Below, piece by piece: positions 1-6,091 of a stretch of 6,401 nt of DNA. The notes under the pieces were generated by a model that saw nothing but the letters and a program-made list of their open reading frames with translations, was not told the DNA's origin and did no database searches. Origin of the DNA: Firmicutes bacterium UBA4981 (GTDB lineage: Bacteria; Bacillota; SHA-98; UBA4971). The translations under genes and the position numbers were made by a program. Location: positions 1-6,401 of the forward strand of contig DGZL01000032.1 in NCBI GenBank assembly GCA_002398515.1, given 5' to 3'. The first letter of the stretch is position 1. The number at the start of each line of letters is the position of its first letter.

Positions 1-810
1 GACTCAGGAGTGGGAGGGCTTACCGTTGTCAGCGAGATATCCTCCAAGCTGCCCTGGGAGCGTGTTGTCTATTTTGGGGACACTGCCAGGGTTCCTTATG
101 GGGAGAAGACGGCCCAAGAACTCCTTGGGTTTTCCCGCGAAATCATCAAGTTCTTGATAGACCAAGGTTCGAAGTGCATTATTGCTGCATGTAATACCAC
201 GTCATCGCAAGTTTTGGAAGACGTGAAAAAAGAGTTTGACATCCCGGTCATAGGTGTTCTGCGTCCAGGAGCGTACGCTGCGTCAAGGGCGACGCGAACC
301 GGGAGAATCGGTGTTATGGCAACAGCAGGGACAATCCGGAGCGGCGCCTATGAGAGGACGATAAAGGAGTATTTGCCTGAGGGACAGGTGCTTAGCGCGG
401 CTTGCCCGCGACTTGTCCCACTCATTGAGAAGGGTGACATCAATTCAGAGGAGACTACTCGCGCGCTTCATGATTACATTGACCCCTTGATAGCCGAGGA
501 TATTGACGTTCTGATCTTAGGGTGCACTCACTACCCTTACCTGATTGAGCATATTAGGCGGATTGCAGGGCCACACGTTGAGATTGTGGATCCTGCCACA
601 GAGACGGTCACAGTAACGGCTGCAGCCCTTCAGGAGTTAGGCTTGCAAAGTCAGGAGAAAATAGGCCGGCATGAGTTTGCGGTAAGTGGCGACCCTGTCC
701 GGTTTGCCTCTGTTGGACGCAAGCTGCTAGGCAACAACTTAACTGCAGTCAGGCGAGTAGACTTGTCAGATAAAGGCGCCAAGCTGTCTTGCTGCGATCG
801 CGAAACGTGA
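1..810 (+). CDS. murI: Glutamate racemase, 5'-truncated by the window edge
   Basis: This enzyme interconverts L- and D-glutamate without a cofactor and supplies D-glutamate for peptidoglycan precursors in the cytoplasm. The reading frame is open from base 1, and the first codons read DSGVGGLTV, the conserved N-terminal motif normally preceded by about 6-10 residues (M...IGVF), so the start codon lies just upstream. The Asp of that motif is codon 1 here. The two catalytic cysteines are present: Cys64 in AACNTTSS (bases 190-192) and Cys175 in LGCTHYP (bases 523-525). PYGEKT and the following helix fit the Asp/Glu racemase fold. The visible 269 residues plus a short missing N-terminus match the usual 260-280. 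A GTG at base 10 is internal, not the start. rph follows 66 bp later in the same direction, and murI-rph-rdgB is a known Bacillota gene order, so co-transcription is likely. The identification is very secure. Confidence 0.96.
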   Translation, partial: DSGVGGLTVVSEISSKLPWERVVYFGDTARVPYGEKTAQELLGFSREIIKFLIDQGSKCIIAACNTTSSQVLEDVKKEFDIPVIGVLRPGAYAASRATRTGRIGVMATAGTIRSGAYERTIKEYLPEGQVLSAACPRLVPLIEKGDINSEETTRALHDYIDPLIAEDIDVLILGCTHYPYLIEHIRRIAGPHVEIVDPATETVTVTAAALQELGLQSQEKIGRHEFAVSGDPVRFASVGRKLLGNNLTAVRRVDLSDKGAKLSCCDRET

Positions 811-861
811 TCTGCTTTTCGTGTTTGGACTGTCCTGGACTGGGGATGATAGGCTGATAGC

Positions 862-869
862 GGAGGTGA
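862..869 (+). promoter_or_regulatory. Strong ribosome binding site of rph
   Basis: GGAGGTGA lies 7 bases before the ATG at 877 and is an almost full anti-Shine-Dalgarno match. It fixes the rph start. The 66-bp murI-rph gap shows no convincing promoter or terminator, which agrees with one transcript for the cluster. Confidence 0.8.
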
Positions 870-876
870 GGTTGGC

Positions 877-1623
877 ATGACACGGCACGATGGAAGAGCT
901 TGCAGGGAAATGAGACCTGTGAAGATTAGCAGAGGATTCATTAAGTACGCAGAAGGTTCTGTGTTGATTGAAGTCGGCGACACCAAGGTGGTATGCACAG
1001 CTTCAGTTGAAGATAGGGTGCCTCAGTTTCTGAAAGGTCAGGACAAAGGTTGGGTAACAGCGGAATACGGTATGCTTCCACGGGCCACCGGCGAGCGAAA
1101 TCCACGGGAGGCTGCAAAGGGCAGGTCAGGGCGGACATATGAAATTCAAAGGCTGGTAGGACGGGCGCTGAGATCCGTTGTAAGTCTTGAGTCTCTCGGA
1201 GAACGGACTGTTTGGATAGATTGTGACGTTATACAAGCTGACGGAGGTACACGGACTTGCGCGATAACCGGGGCTTTTGTGGCGCTGGTGGATGCTGTTA
1301 ATAGCATGTTTCGTAATGGAAGTTCGTGGAACCATAAGCCTTTTCCTGTTACGGATTTCATTGCTGCAACCAGTGTGGGTATAGTTGACAACAAGGTAAT
1401 GCTGGACTTGATCTTTGAGGAGGATTCGCGGGCCGATGTAGACATGAACGTAGTCATGACCGGACACGGACGGCTTGTTGAGGTTCAAGGCACGGCTGAA
1501 GGAAATCCCTTCACAAAAGCTCAGTTAGATGAGATGCTCAAGGTTGCAGAGGATGGCATTGCGAGCCTCATTGATGCGCAAAAGGAGGTCTTGGGAGATC
1601 TCGTCCGGAAGGTGGGACGCTGA
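877..1623 (+). CDS. rph: Ribonuclease PH
   Basis: RNase PH is a phosphate-dependent 3'-5' exoribonuclease that trims the 3' ends of tRNA precursors; it forms a hexamer (trimer of dimers) in the cytoplasm. The 248-residue length is normal for the family (about 240-255). The N-terminus MTRHDGRACREMRPVKI matches the family start (R-x-D-G-R...R-P-V), and the GGAGGTGA site supports this ATG. Recognisable motifs follow in order: VPQFLKG and GWVTAEYGMLPRAT (residues 48-71), GRSGRT with Arg86, QADGGTRT with Thr125 and Arg126 (phosphate-binding residues known in this family), and DLIFEEDSRADVDMN (residues 177-191), which carries the conserved acidic cluster. The protein ends shortly after this domain and has no fused RdgB domain, unlike some Firmicute relatives. 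The stop codon is one base before the rdgB start, so translational coupling is likely. Confidence 0.97.
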   Translation: MTRHDGRACREMRPVKISRGFIKYAEGSVLIEVGDTKVVCTASVEDRVPQFLKGQDKGWVTAEYGMLPRATGERNPREAAKGRSGRTYEIQRLVGRALRSVVSLESLGERTVWIDCDVIQADGGTRTCAITGAFVALVDAVNSMFRNGSSWNHKPFPVTDFIAATSVGIVDNKVMLDLIFEEDSRADVDMNVVMTGHGRLVEVQGTAEGNPFTKAQLDEMLKVAEDGIASLIDAQKEVLGDLVRKVGR

Positions 1624-1624
1624 G

Positions 1625-2233
1625 ATGTCGCGCCTGGTTTTGGCAACGAAGAATCCGGGGAAGGTCTTGGAAATCAAGGAGATCTTAAGGCATCTTCCTA
1701 TAGAAGTTGTGGCGTGTTCTGCTTACAAAGGCATACCCGATGTTGTGGAGGACGGCGAAACATTCCAGGACAATGCTGTGTGTAAGGCGCGAGCGATTGC
1801 AAAGGCAACAGGAGAGGTAGCACTTGCAGATGATAGTGGGCTTGAGGTCGATGCGCTCCACGGGGCACCGGGCATTCATTCTGCGAGGTTTGCAGGGGAT
1901 GATCTCCCTCGCGGTCGGGAACGGGACAGAACCAACTATGAGAAGCTTCTGTCGCTGTTGGAAGATGTGGAAGATGTCAAAAGGACTGCAAGGTTCAGGT
2001 GTGTTGTGGCTATTGTCGGCCCTTCCGGGAAAGTCAGGTTGGCTCAAGGGGTATGCGAAGGCATGATAGCTTTTGCGCCGGACGGATGCGGTGGATTCGG
2101 ATATGACCCGGTTTTCATTCCCCTTGGACATACCAGGAGTTTTGCGGCGCTGCCTCAGGATGTGAAAAATGCCATGAGCCACAGAGCTCTGGCGCTTAAG
2201 GCTGCTCTTCCTTTTATCGAGGAGTTTTTCTAG
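1625..2233 (+). CDS. rdgB: XTP/dITP diphosphatase (RdgB/HAM1 family)
   Basis: The enzyme hydrolyses non-canonical purine triphosphates (XTP, ITP, dITP) to monophosphates and keeps them out of DNA and RNA. The 202-residue length from this ATG is typical. Family motifs are all present: LATKNPGK (residues 6-13, substrate loop), DDSGLEVDAL (69-78, with the metal/catalytic acidic residues), GAPGIHSARFAG (80-91), GGFGYDPVF (156-164) and SHRA (185-188). The frame stays open upstream to 1529 inside rph, but the ATG at 1625 gives the standard N-terminus MSRLVLATKN. It begins one base after the rph stop, and GGAAGGTGGG at the end of rph can serve as its binding site. It is the last gene of the plus-strand cluster. 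The next gene is convergent. No intrinsic terminator with a T-tract is visible after it. Confidence 0.96.
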   Translation: MSRLVLATKNPGKVLEIKEILRHLPIEVVACSAYKGIPDVVEDGETFQDNAVCKARAIAKATGEVALADDSGLEVDALHGAPGIHSARFAGDDLPRGRERDRTNYEKLLSLLEDVEDVKRTARFRCVVAIVGPSGKVRLAQGVCEGMIAFAPDGCGGFGYDPVFIPLGHTRSFAALPQDVKNAMSHRALALKAALPFIEEFF

Positions 2234-2256
2234 TTGCTACGATACCTGTGTCATGT

Positions 2257-2382
2257 GGCAAGAAGCTTATCCGATCACTATGATACTGCTGGTTGTAGTA
2301 AGGATCCTCGGAGCTTCTCCTATCACTACGATATGCCGTCCTCCCTTCTATTCGGCAAGTAGCTCATACGTTCGCCACGATA
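2257..2382 (+). repeat. Three degenerate 29-bp direct repeats, period 48-49 bp
   Basis: Three 29-base units lie at 2257-2285, 2305-2333 and 2354-2382. Units 1 and 3 agree at 21 of 29 bases without gaps, and units 1 and 2 also at 21 of 29 (counted by eye). Each ends in a core close to CACTACGATA. The best copy is TATCACTACGATA, in which TATC and GATA are inverted around five bases. A fourth partial copy, GCTACGATA, lies at 2236-2244. The 19-20-base spacers are unrelated to each other. The array sits between the 3' ends of rdgB and the convergent transporter gene, so it is not in a promoter position. Its function is unknown; it may be a decayed repeat array or a set of protein-binding sites. 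Confidence 0.5.
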
Positions 2383-2396
2383 TCGCCGCTATGCGG

Positions 2397-3473
2397 TTAG
2401 GAGGTATGGGGCGTGGCCGATTCCGGGCAGGACGCCTGTACGGCTTCGCGGGAGGGTGTAGGTGTAGAAGATGCATCCTGAGAGCTGACGAGATATACTC
2501 CTGTGACTGTTAGAATCCCCCCTAGGAGCTTCGTCCAAGACACAGGTTCACCTAGGAAGACTCTTGCTCCCAGCACGCTGACAAACGGAACGAGGTTTAT
2601 GAAACTCGTAATCACAGTAGAGCTTAGGATCTTTAGGGCAAAGAGATAGAGGAAAAAGGCAAGGGCAGAGCAAAACACGCCGAGATAGACGATGTTTACC
2701 CAGATCCACAGATTCCATCGGGCAAATGGAATGCCTTCTTTGAGAAATGCAATCAACCACAGAACTGCTGTCCCCACCAGGTGTTGATATGTGTTGAGAG
2801 TTAGGTTGTCGTATTTCTCAATGAGAGGCTTGTTCATTATTGTGTATGCCACCCATGAGCAGGCGGACAAGAATACGAGTAAATTGCCTAGCATCGCTGT
2901 TTGAGACATGGAGAGGCTGATATCAGCTTGTGCCACCACGTATACGCCGAAGCATGACATGATTATACCTATCCACTGAATGCGCGCTATGCTTACTCGC
3001 AGGAAAACAAGAAGCGCGATTGCGTTTATGACGGGAGAGAGCCCTGTTATGAGCGAGGCAGTGCCGGCAGAGGTGAAATTGAGGCCCATAGTCTCCAAGA
3101 GGAAGTACACTGGAATACCCATTATTGCGGCCAGCCCTGCTTTCGCCGGGAGTTCCCAGTTGCGGTCGCGGTCGCGAGTAGGCTGTTGTGGTTGGGGATT
3201 GGGATCCGAACGCGTGACGCTGCGAAGTCGCAGCGAGTGACGGGTGAGATACAGGATTAGGAAGACTGTTGTGGCAGGAATGAACCTGGCAGAGTTAACT
3301 TGAATAGGCGTTAAACCTGCAATAAGTAGGGATTTCGCGCTAATGAAGGACAACCCCCATAGGATCGTGCAAGTGAGTATTGCAGCAATGGCCAGGGTGT
3401 GCCGATTCTTGAGTTTGCTCCACAGTGACGCAGGTATGCGCTGCAGCTCAATCAAATCCTTCCTGTCTACCAT
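2397..3473 (-). CDS. EamA/DMT-superfamily membrane transporter
   Basis: This is a drug/metabolite transporter-type permease in the cytoplasmic membrane. Substrates in this family range from amino acids to metabolites and cannot be read from the sequence. The 358 residues hold ten hydrophobic segments, roughly at 27-49, 57-77, 111-130, 137-159, 165-182, 193-212, 226-244, 254-278, 284-304 and 313-331. They form two EamA repeats. Typical motifs are LWGLSFISAK (38-47), GTASLITGLSPVINAI (137-152) and the second-repeat FLGEP (306-310). Two parts are odd. The loop after helix 2 (about 78-110) is long, basic and rich in Pro/Gln/Asp-Arg, and a 27-residue hydrophilic tail follows helix 10. The ATG at 3473 has only a weak upstream binding site. 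AGGAAGG lies just inside the frame, so a slightly later start is possible. The gene is monocistronic and convergent with rdgB. Its family is secure, its substrate is not. Confidence 0.9.
   Translation of the reverse strand: MVDRKDLIELQRIPASLWSKLKNRHTLAIAAILTCTILWGLSFISAKSLLIAGLTPIQVNSARFIPATTVFLILYLTRHSLRLRSVTRSDPNPQPQQPTRDRDRNWELPAKAGLAAIMGIPVYFLLETMGLNFTSAGTASLITGLSPVINAIALLVFLRVSIARIQWIGIIMSCFGVYVVAQADISLSMSQTAMLGNLLVFLSACSWVAYTIMNKPLIEKYDNLTLNTYQHLVGTAVLWLIAFLKEGIPFARWNLWIWVNIVYLGVFCSALAFFLYLFALKILSSTVITSFINLVPFVSVLGARVFLGEPVSWTKLLGGILTVTGVYLVSSQDASSTPTPSREAVQASCPESATPHTS
3144..3242 (-). other. Inserted-looking loop segment inside the transporter gene
   Basis: These bases encode residues 78-110, the loop between membrane helices 2 and 3, and are GC-rich and repetitive compared with the rest of the gene. 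They contain a CGCGGTC-type tandem run (3162-3177, encoding alternating Arg-Asp) and a perfect 8-bp hairpin CGCTGCGA-AG-TCGCAGCG (3218-3235) flanked by a direct GTGACG at 3214-3219 and 3237-3242. EamA proteins usually have a shorter loop here, so this looks like an in-frame expansion or insertion tolerated in a loop. Confidence 0.4.
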
Positions 3474-3667
3474 GCGTACATTATGTCGTCAATGCTAAAG
3501 AAACATCATGTTCACGTTCAGCCGAAACTACTTTTGTGCTACACGAACAAGGCGCCTGTGGTATATTTATGCCGTACTGTCTCCCCTGTATCGTAAAACC
3601 CTTCGCCTCACGATAGCACGGATTTTCGCACGAATCAAGACACTACATTGACGCGACAGAGTGGGGT

Positions 3668-3696
3668 TTGACATGGGGTCGGCGTTCGCGTATACT
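3668..3696 (+). promoter_or_regulatory. Sigma-A type promoter of the tRNA-Pro gene
   Basis: TTGACA (3668-3673, perfect -35) is followed by 17 bases and TATACT (3691-3696, five of six -10 bases). Transcription should begin near 3703, giving a 5' leader of about 46 bases before the tRNA. The orientation and spacing fit only the tRNA gene downstream. Confidence 0.85.
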
Positions 3697-3748
3697 ATCG
3701 TTGTCAATGAAAGACGGGTTTCCGTCGAGAGTTTTCGGATTTGGTATT

Positions 3749-3826
<78 letters not shown>

Positions 3827-4128
3827 TTTATCCACCACCGATCCACCACGCAAGTCCTTCTTCAACTTCCAGTCTGGTTTTCACGTCACTCCATATTCTT
3901 ATTTCATCATCTCCGGACGCTTTCTCACATTGTACCGAGGCGGCACCGGTAGCTTGTAAGTCAGGCTAAGTCAGGCAGGCAATGGCGAGCCCAGTGGCGC
4001 AGAAATGCCGCAGCAATGTCAGGCGGGAGCGATTCAGATTGATGGAGAAGGAAACCTATGCAGGAAAAAAATGGCCCTCGGAGAATAAGCAATGTAGGCT
4101 TCAGAAAACTTATTTGGGAGGGTCGTAT
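3827..4128 (+). other. Intergenic region between tRNA-Pro and the nucleotidase gene
   Basis: The first part (3830-3900) is pyrimidine-rich on the plus strand and begins with a near-tandem ATCCACCACCG/ATCCACCACG (3830-3850). A perfect 10-bp tandem TAAGTCAGGC lies at 3957-3976, and its GTCAGGC core recurs at 4018-4024. TACCG and CGGTA around 3932-3954 could form a weak hairpin. I see no convincing promoter with both hexamers and no riboswitch that I recognise. The last 71 bases hold the possible upstream ORF listed separately. Confidence 0.5.
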
Positions 4129-4135
4129 ATGTTAA
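4058..4135 (+). CDS. Possible 25-codon upstream ORF overlapping the nucleotidase start
   Basis: An ATG at 4058, preceded by GGAGAAGGA (4044-4052), opens a 25-codon frame in a different phase from the nucleotidase. It reads MQEKNGPRRISNVGFRKLIW and then five more residues, and stops at TAA 4133-4135, so it overlaps the nucleotidase ATG (4129) by seven bases. Such an arrangement allows translational coupling. The peptide is basic, has no signal or membrane segment and resembles nothing I know. It may be a coupling leader or chance; length alone gives no evidence of coding. Confidence 0.3.
   Translation: MQEKNGPRRISNVGFRKLIWEGRIC
4116..4122 (+). promoter_or_regulatory. Ribosome binding site that fixes the nucleotidase start
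   Basis: GGGAGGG ends six bases before the ATG at 4129. It decides for this start over the long in-frame extension back to 3982, which lacks a comparable site and would bury the signal peptide inside the protein. Confidence 0.75.
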
Positions 4136-5664
4136 GGATGCCAAGGAGGAGTAGTCTTCGTTTACCGATTCTTGTGGCCGTAATGATGATCGTTTGTGCT
4201 GCATCCGTATGTGTAGCAGCTGCAGGTGAGAACGAGGTCATCATCCTCTACATGAATGATATCCATGGCAGGCTGGAGTCTTTCAAAGCACCAGACTCTG
4301 ACGCGCTTATCGGAGGAGTAATTAAACTAGCGACGCTCGTAGAAGATATCGTCGGAGAGAAGGCCGGCAACGTAATCATCTTGAATGCAGGGGACTCACT
4401 TCATGGGACCAATATTGTTAACTTGTTCGAAGGTACACCTATGGTGGAAGCTTTGAAAGCCATTGGCGTCGATGCCATGGCCATAGGCAACCACGAATTT
4501 AACTATGGGCAGTCTGTATTGCTCAAGAGGGCTGAAGAGGCGAGCTTCACATTTCTTTCAGCAAACACGATCCAGACCGACAGTAGGCGCGCACTTTTCC
4601 CCGGCGCAGTGATCCTGCCTGTTGGCGGAAAGAGAATAGGCATATTCGGGTTAACTCCGATTGACACGCCTACTGTAACACACCCGAAGAACGTCGAGGG
4701 CTTGGAATTCCTCGATCCAATAAGAGTCTCAAGTTGGATGGTTTCATACCTCCGAAACCAAGAGAAGGTCGACCTGGTCATCGGACTTACTCACATCGGG
4801 TGCGATGATGACAGGTTGCTTGCCAGCAAGGTTCCGGGCATTGATGTTATCGTCGGCGGACACAGCCATACGAGACTGGATCAGCCTGAGATGGTTGGAA
4901 ACACAATAATTGTCCAATCAGGTGAACATGCAGAATCCCTGGGTAGCCTCGAAGTAAGTTATGAAAACGGCACAGTCACTGACTATGCAGGCGCTCTAAT
5001 TCCTTGCGGGCCTGAGGTTGTGGAAGACAGCGGGATAGGGGAGATTATCAGAACCTATAACAAGGAACTCGAGGCGAAACTTTCAGAGGTCATCGGCGAG
5101 GCAGCGGACGTCCTCGACGGAGAGCGCGCTAATGTCAGAACGAAAGAGACTAATCTCGGGAATCTTGTTGCGGATGTTATGCGTGAAGCCGGTGCTGCCG
5201 ATATTGCCCTAACCAACGGCGGCGGACTCCGAGCCTCTATTAACGCAGGGCCTATCACGGTGGGAGACATATTCAATGTCTTGCCGTTTGATAACACCCT
5301 TGTGGTATTGGAGGTAATCGGCGCCGATATTAAGGCTGCTTTGGAAAGGTCAGTAAGTGAGTATCCAAATCAATTAGGTGCATTCCTTCATGTGTCCGGC
5401 CTGTCGTTTGAGTTCGATCCTGCTAAAGCCCTGGGGGAGCGCGTGGTATCTGTGTCAGTGGACAACAAGCCTCTGGATGAGAAGAAGGTATACACAGTCG
5501 CCACGAATGATTTTGTCGCTGCAGGCGGCGACGGCTACGACATGCTTAAGGACTGCAAGGTCATTTTCTCCTCAGGCGAAATGCTGCGCGACGTATTCGC
5601 AAAATACATTGAGCAGTTGGACAAGGTGTCCCCTGGGATTGAAGGAAGGATAGTTGCGAAGTAG
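4129..5664 (+). CDS. Secreted 5'-nucleotidase / UDP-sugar hydrolase-type metallophosphoesterase
   Basis: The family removes phosphate from extracellular nucleotides (and in some members splits UDP-sugars or 2',3'-cyclic nucleotides), allowing nucleoside and phosphate salvage outside the membrane. The 511-residue product starts with a classic signal peptide: a basic start (MLRMPRRSSLR), a hydrophobic core and a likely cleavage near VAAA-GEN around residue 32. The metallophosphoesterase domain shows Asp44 and His46 (NDIHGR), Asp89 (NAGDSLHG), Asn121-His122-Glu123 (GNHEF), His222 and His245/His247 (GGHSHT), which together complete the two-metal site. The C-terminal 5'-nucleotidase domain shows ETNLGNLVADV, NGGGLR (363-368), DIFNVLPFDNTL and ATNDFVAAGGDGYDML, which form the substrate pocket. 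No lipobox, LPxTG or S-layer domain is visible, so release or loose wall binding is likely. The start is set by GGGAGGG. Exact substrate is unknown, so no symbol is given. Confidence 0.94.
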   Translation: MLRMPRRSSLRLPILVAVMMIVCAASVCVAAAGENEVIILYMNDIHGRLESFKAPDSDALIGGVIKLATLVEDIVGEKAGNVIILNAGDSLHGTNIVNLFEGTPMVEALKAIGVDAMAIGNHEFNYGQSVLLKRAEEASFTFLSANTIQTDSRRALFPGAVILPVGGKRIGIFGLTPIDTPTVTHPKNVEGLEFLDPIRVSSWMVSYLRNQEKVDLVIGLTHIGCDDDRLLASKVPGIDVIVGGHSHTRLDQPEMVGNTIIVQSGEHAESLGSLEVSYENGTVTDYAGALIPCGPEVVEDSGIGEIIRTYNKELEAKLSEVIGEAADVLDGERANVRTKETNLGNLVADVMREAGAADIALTNGGGLRASINAGPITVGDIFNVLPFDNTLVVLEVIGADIKAALERSVSEYPNQLGAFLHVSGLSFEFDPAKALGERVVSVSVDNKPLDEKKVYTVATNDFVAAGGDGYDMLKDCKVIFSSGEMLRDVFAKYIEQLDKVSPGIEGRIVAK

Positions 5665-5722
5665 TCTAGTGTCTGGGTCACGAAGTAGCCATAATGTGTG
5701 GGAGTTGCGTGGCTTTCTGGAT
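5665..5722 (+). other. Short 3' flank of the nucleotidase gene
   Basis: I see no gene and no good terminator immediately after the stop. CATAAT at 5690-5695 resembles a -10 box, but no -35 hexamer lies at the right distance. The structured region downstream may therefore be a 3' untranslated extension of the nucleotidase transcript rather than an independent unit. Confidence 0.35.
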
Positions 5723-5906
5723 AATGCCGAAGGCATTCTTGGATGAACTTGACCGGACGGCCTTATGCCCGGGTAAGCCTGCTCAGAGGAGCGTGATCAG
5801 AGGCGCCTGATGAGACAATCGCAATCAGGTAGGCTTAACTAGACCCGCCTGACAAGATGAATGCCACAGAGAAGTTAATGTTAGGCAGAACGATGAGGAG
5901 ATCACC

Positions 5907-5927
5907 ATGCTATGTGCCCGGGCTTGA
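5907..5927 (+). CDS. Possible six-codon leader ORF running into the terminator
   Basis: GAGGAG (5895-5900) is followed after six bases by ATG CTA TGT GCC CGG GCT TGA, which encodes MLCARA. Codons 4-6 make up the 5' arm of the terminator hairpin and the stop codon lies in its loop. A ribosome on this ORF would cover the 5' arm, the geometry of transcription attenuation or termination control. The ORF is too short for any coding statistics, so this rests only on binding-site quality and position. Confidence 0.3.
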   Translation: MLCARA

Positions 5928-5947
5928 GCGGCCCGGGCGTCCTTTTT
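5916..5947 (+). terminator. Rho-independent terminator
   Basis: GCCCGGGC (5916-5923) and GCCCGGGC (5931-5938) form a perfect 8-bp all-GC stem around a 7-base loop, followed by GTCC and a run of five T (5943-5947). It would end transcription from the nucleotidase gene or from the candidate RNA. The T-run starts four bases after the stem, slightly later than ideal. Confidence 0.75.
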
Positions 5948-5978
5948 CCGAAGCGTGGCAGATATTCGCCCATCCCAA

Positions 5979-6013
5979 TGCCGGTCGGTGGTCGAAAACC
6001 GGGCACGTTTTTT
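5979..6013 (+). terminator. Second terminator-like hairpin with T-tract
   Basis: TGCCGGT (5979-5985) can pair with ACCGGGCA (5998-6005) with one bulged G. The stem is followed by CG and six T (6008-6013). The loop holds the first GGTGGTCGA copy. It could act as a backup terminator behind the one at 5916-5947; the bulge and 12-base loop make it weaker. Confidence 0.4.
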
Positions 6014-6027
6014 CCTGGCAGGCTTGA

Positions 6028-6048
6028 GGTGGCAGAGCAACTGCCACC
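6028..6048 (+). other. Perfect 8-bp hairpin
   Basis: GGTGGCAG (6028-6035), a 5-base loop AGCAA and CTGCCACC (6041-6048) form an uninterrupted stem. No T-tract follows, so it is probably a structural part of the repeat element rather than a terminator. Confidence 0.6.
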
Positions 6049-6091
6049 CAATTTGTTCCAACAAGCGAAAAAGGCACATATTTCCGGGACG

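Larger units (their letters stand above)
5723..5947 (+). ncRNA. Candidate structured RNA or attenuator ending in an intrinsic terminator
   Basis: A run of plausible helices on the plus strand ends at a strong terminator. They are AATGCC/GGCATT (5723-5728 with 5732-5737), an outer 7-bp helix TAAGCCT/AGGCTTA (5774-5780 with 5831-5837) that encloses GCTC/GAGC (5781-5784 with 5789-5792) and CCTGAT/ATCAGG (5806-5811 with 5824-5829), then GCCTGACA/TGTTAGGC (5847-5854 with 5879-5886, one G-U), then the terminator. The enclosed hairpins abut the outer helix and make a compact junction. Alternative pairings exist (ATCAG 5796-5800 with CTGAT 5807-5811; GGCCTTA 5759-5765 with TAAGCC 5774-5779). No independent promoter is convincing. 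I recognise no known RNA family. Helices were found by eye without energy or covariation tests. Confidence 0.4.

Noticed and set aside
10..12. GTG as the start of murI
   Set aside because: It falls inside the conserved DSGVGG motif and the frame is open to base 1, so the gene begins upstream of the window.
1126..1488. Minus-strand ORFs opposite rph and rdgB
   Set aside because: They are antisense shadows of strongly supported genes and lack binding sites or domains.
1529..1624. Upstream in-frame extension of rdgB inside rph
   Set aside because: RdgB proteins begin just before the ATKNPGK motif, and the ATG at 1625 provides exactly this start.
2257..2382. CRISPR array
   Set aside because: Repeats agree at only about 70 percent, spacers are 19-20 bases, there are only three units, and no cas gene is near.
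2253..2513. Plus-strand ORF of 86 codons after rdgB
   Set aside because: It runs through the degenerate repeats into the 3' end of the minus-strand transporter gene and shows no protein features.
3982..4128. N-terminal extension of the nucleotidase by 49 codons
   Set aside because: The extension would place the signal peptide in the interior, lacks a good binding site, and reads as compositionally random. GGGAGGG before 4129 marks the real start.
5696..5720. GTGTG as a group II intron 5' end
   Set aside because: No domain V, no reverse-transcriptase frame and no exon-binding context are visible.
5847..5900. Part of an RNase P RNA gene (AGATGAATG and a later CAGAAC look familiar)
   Set aside because: The diagnostic 5' segment with GAGGAAAGTCC and the remaining conserved core are missing, and the spacing is wrong. 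The resemblance is short and probably chance.
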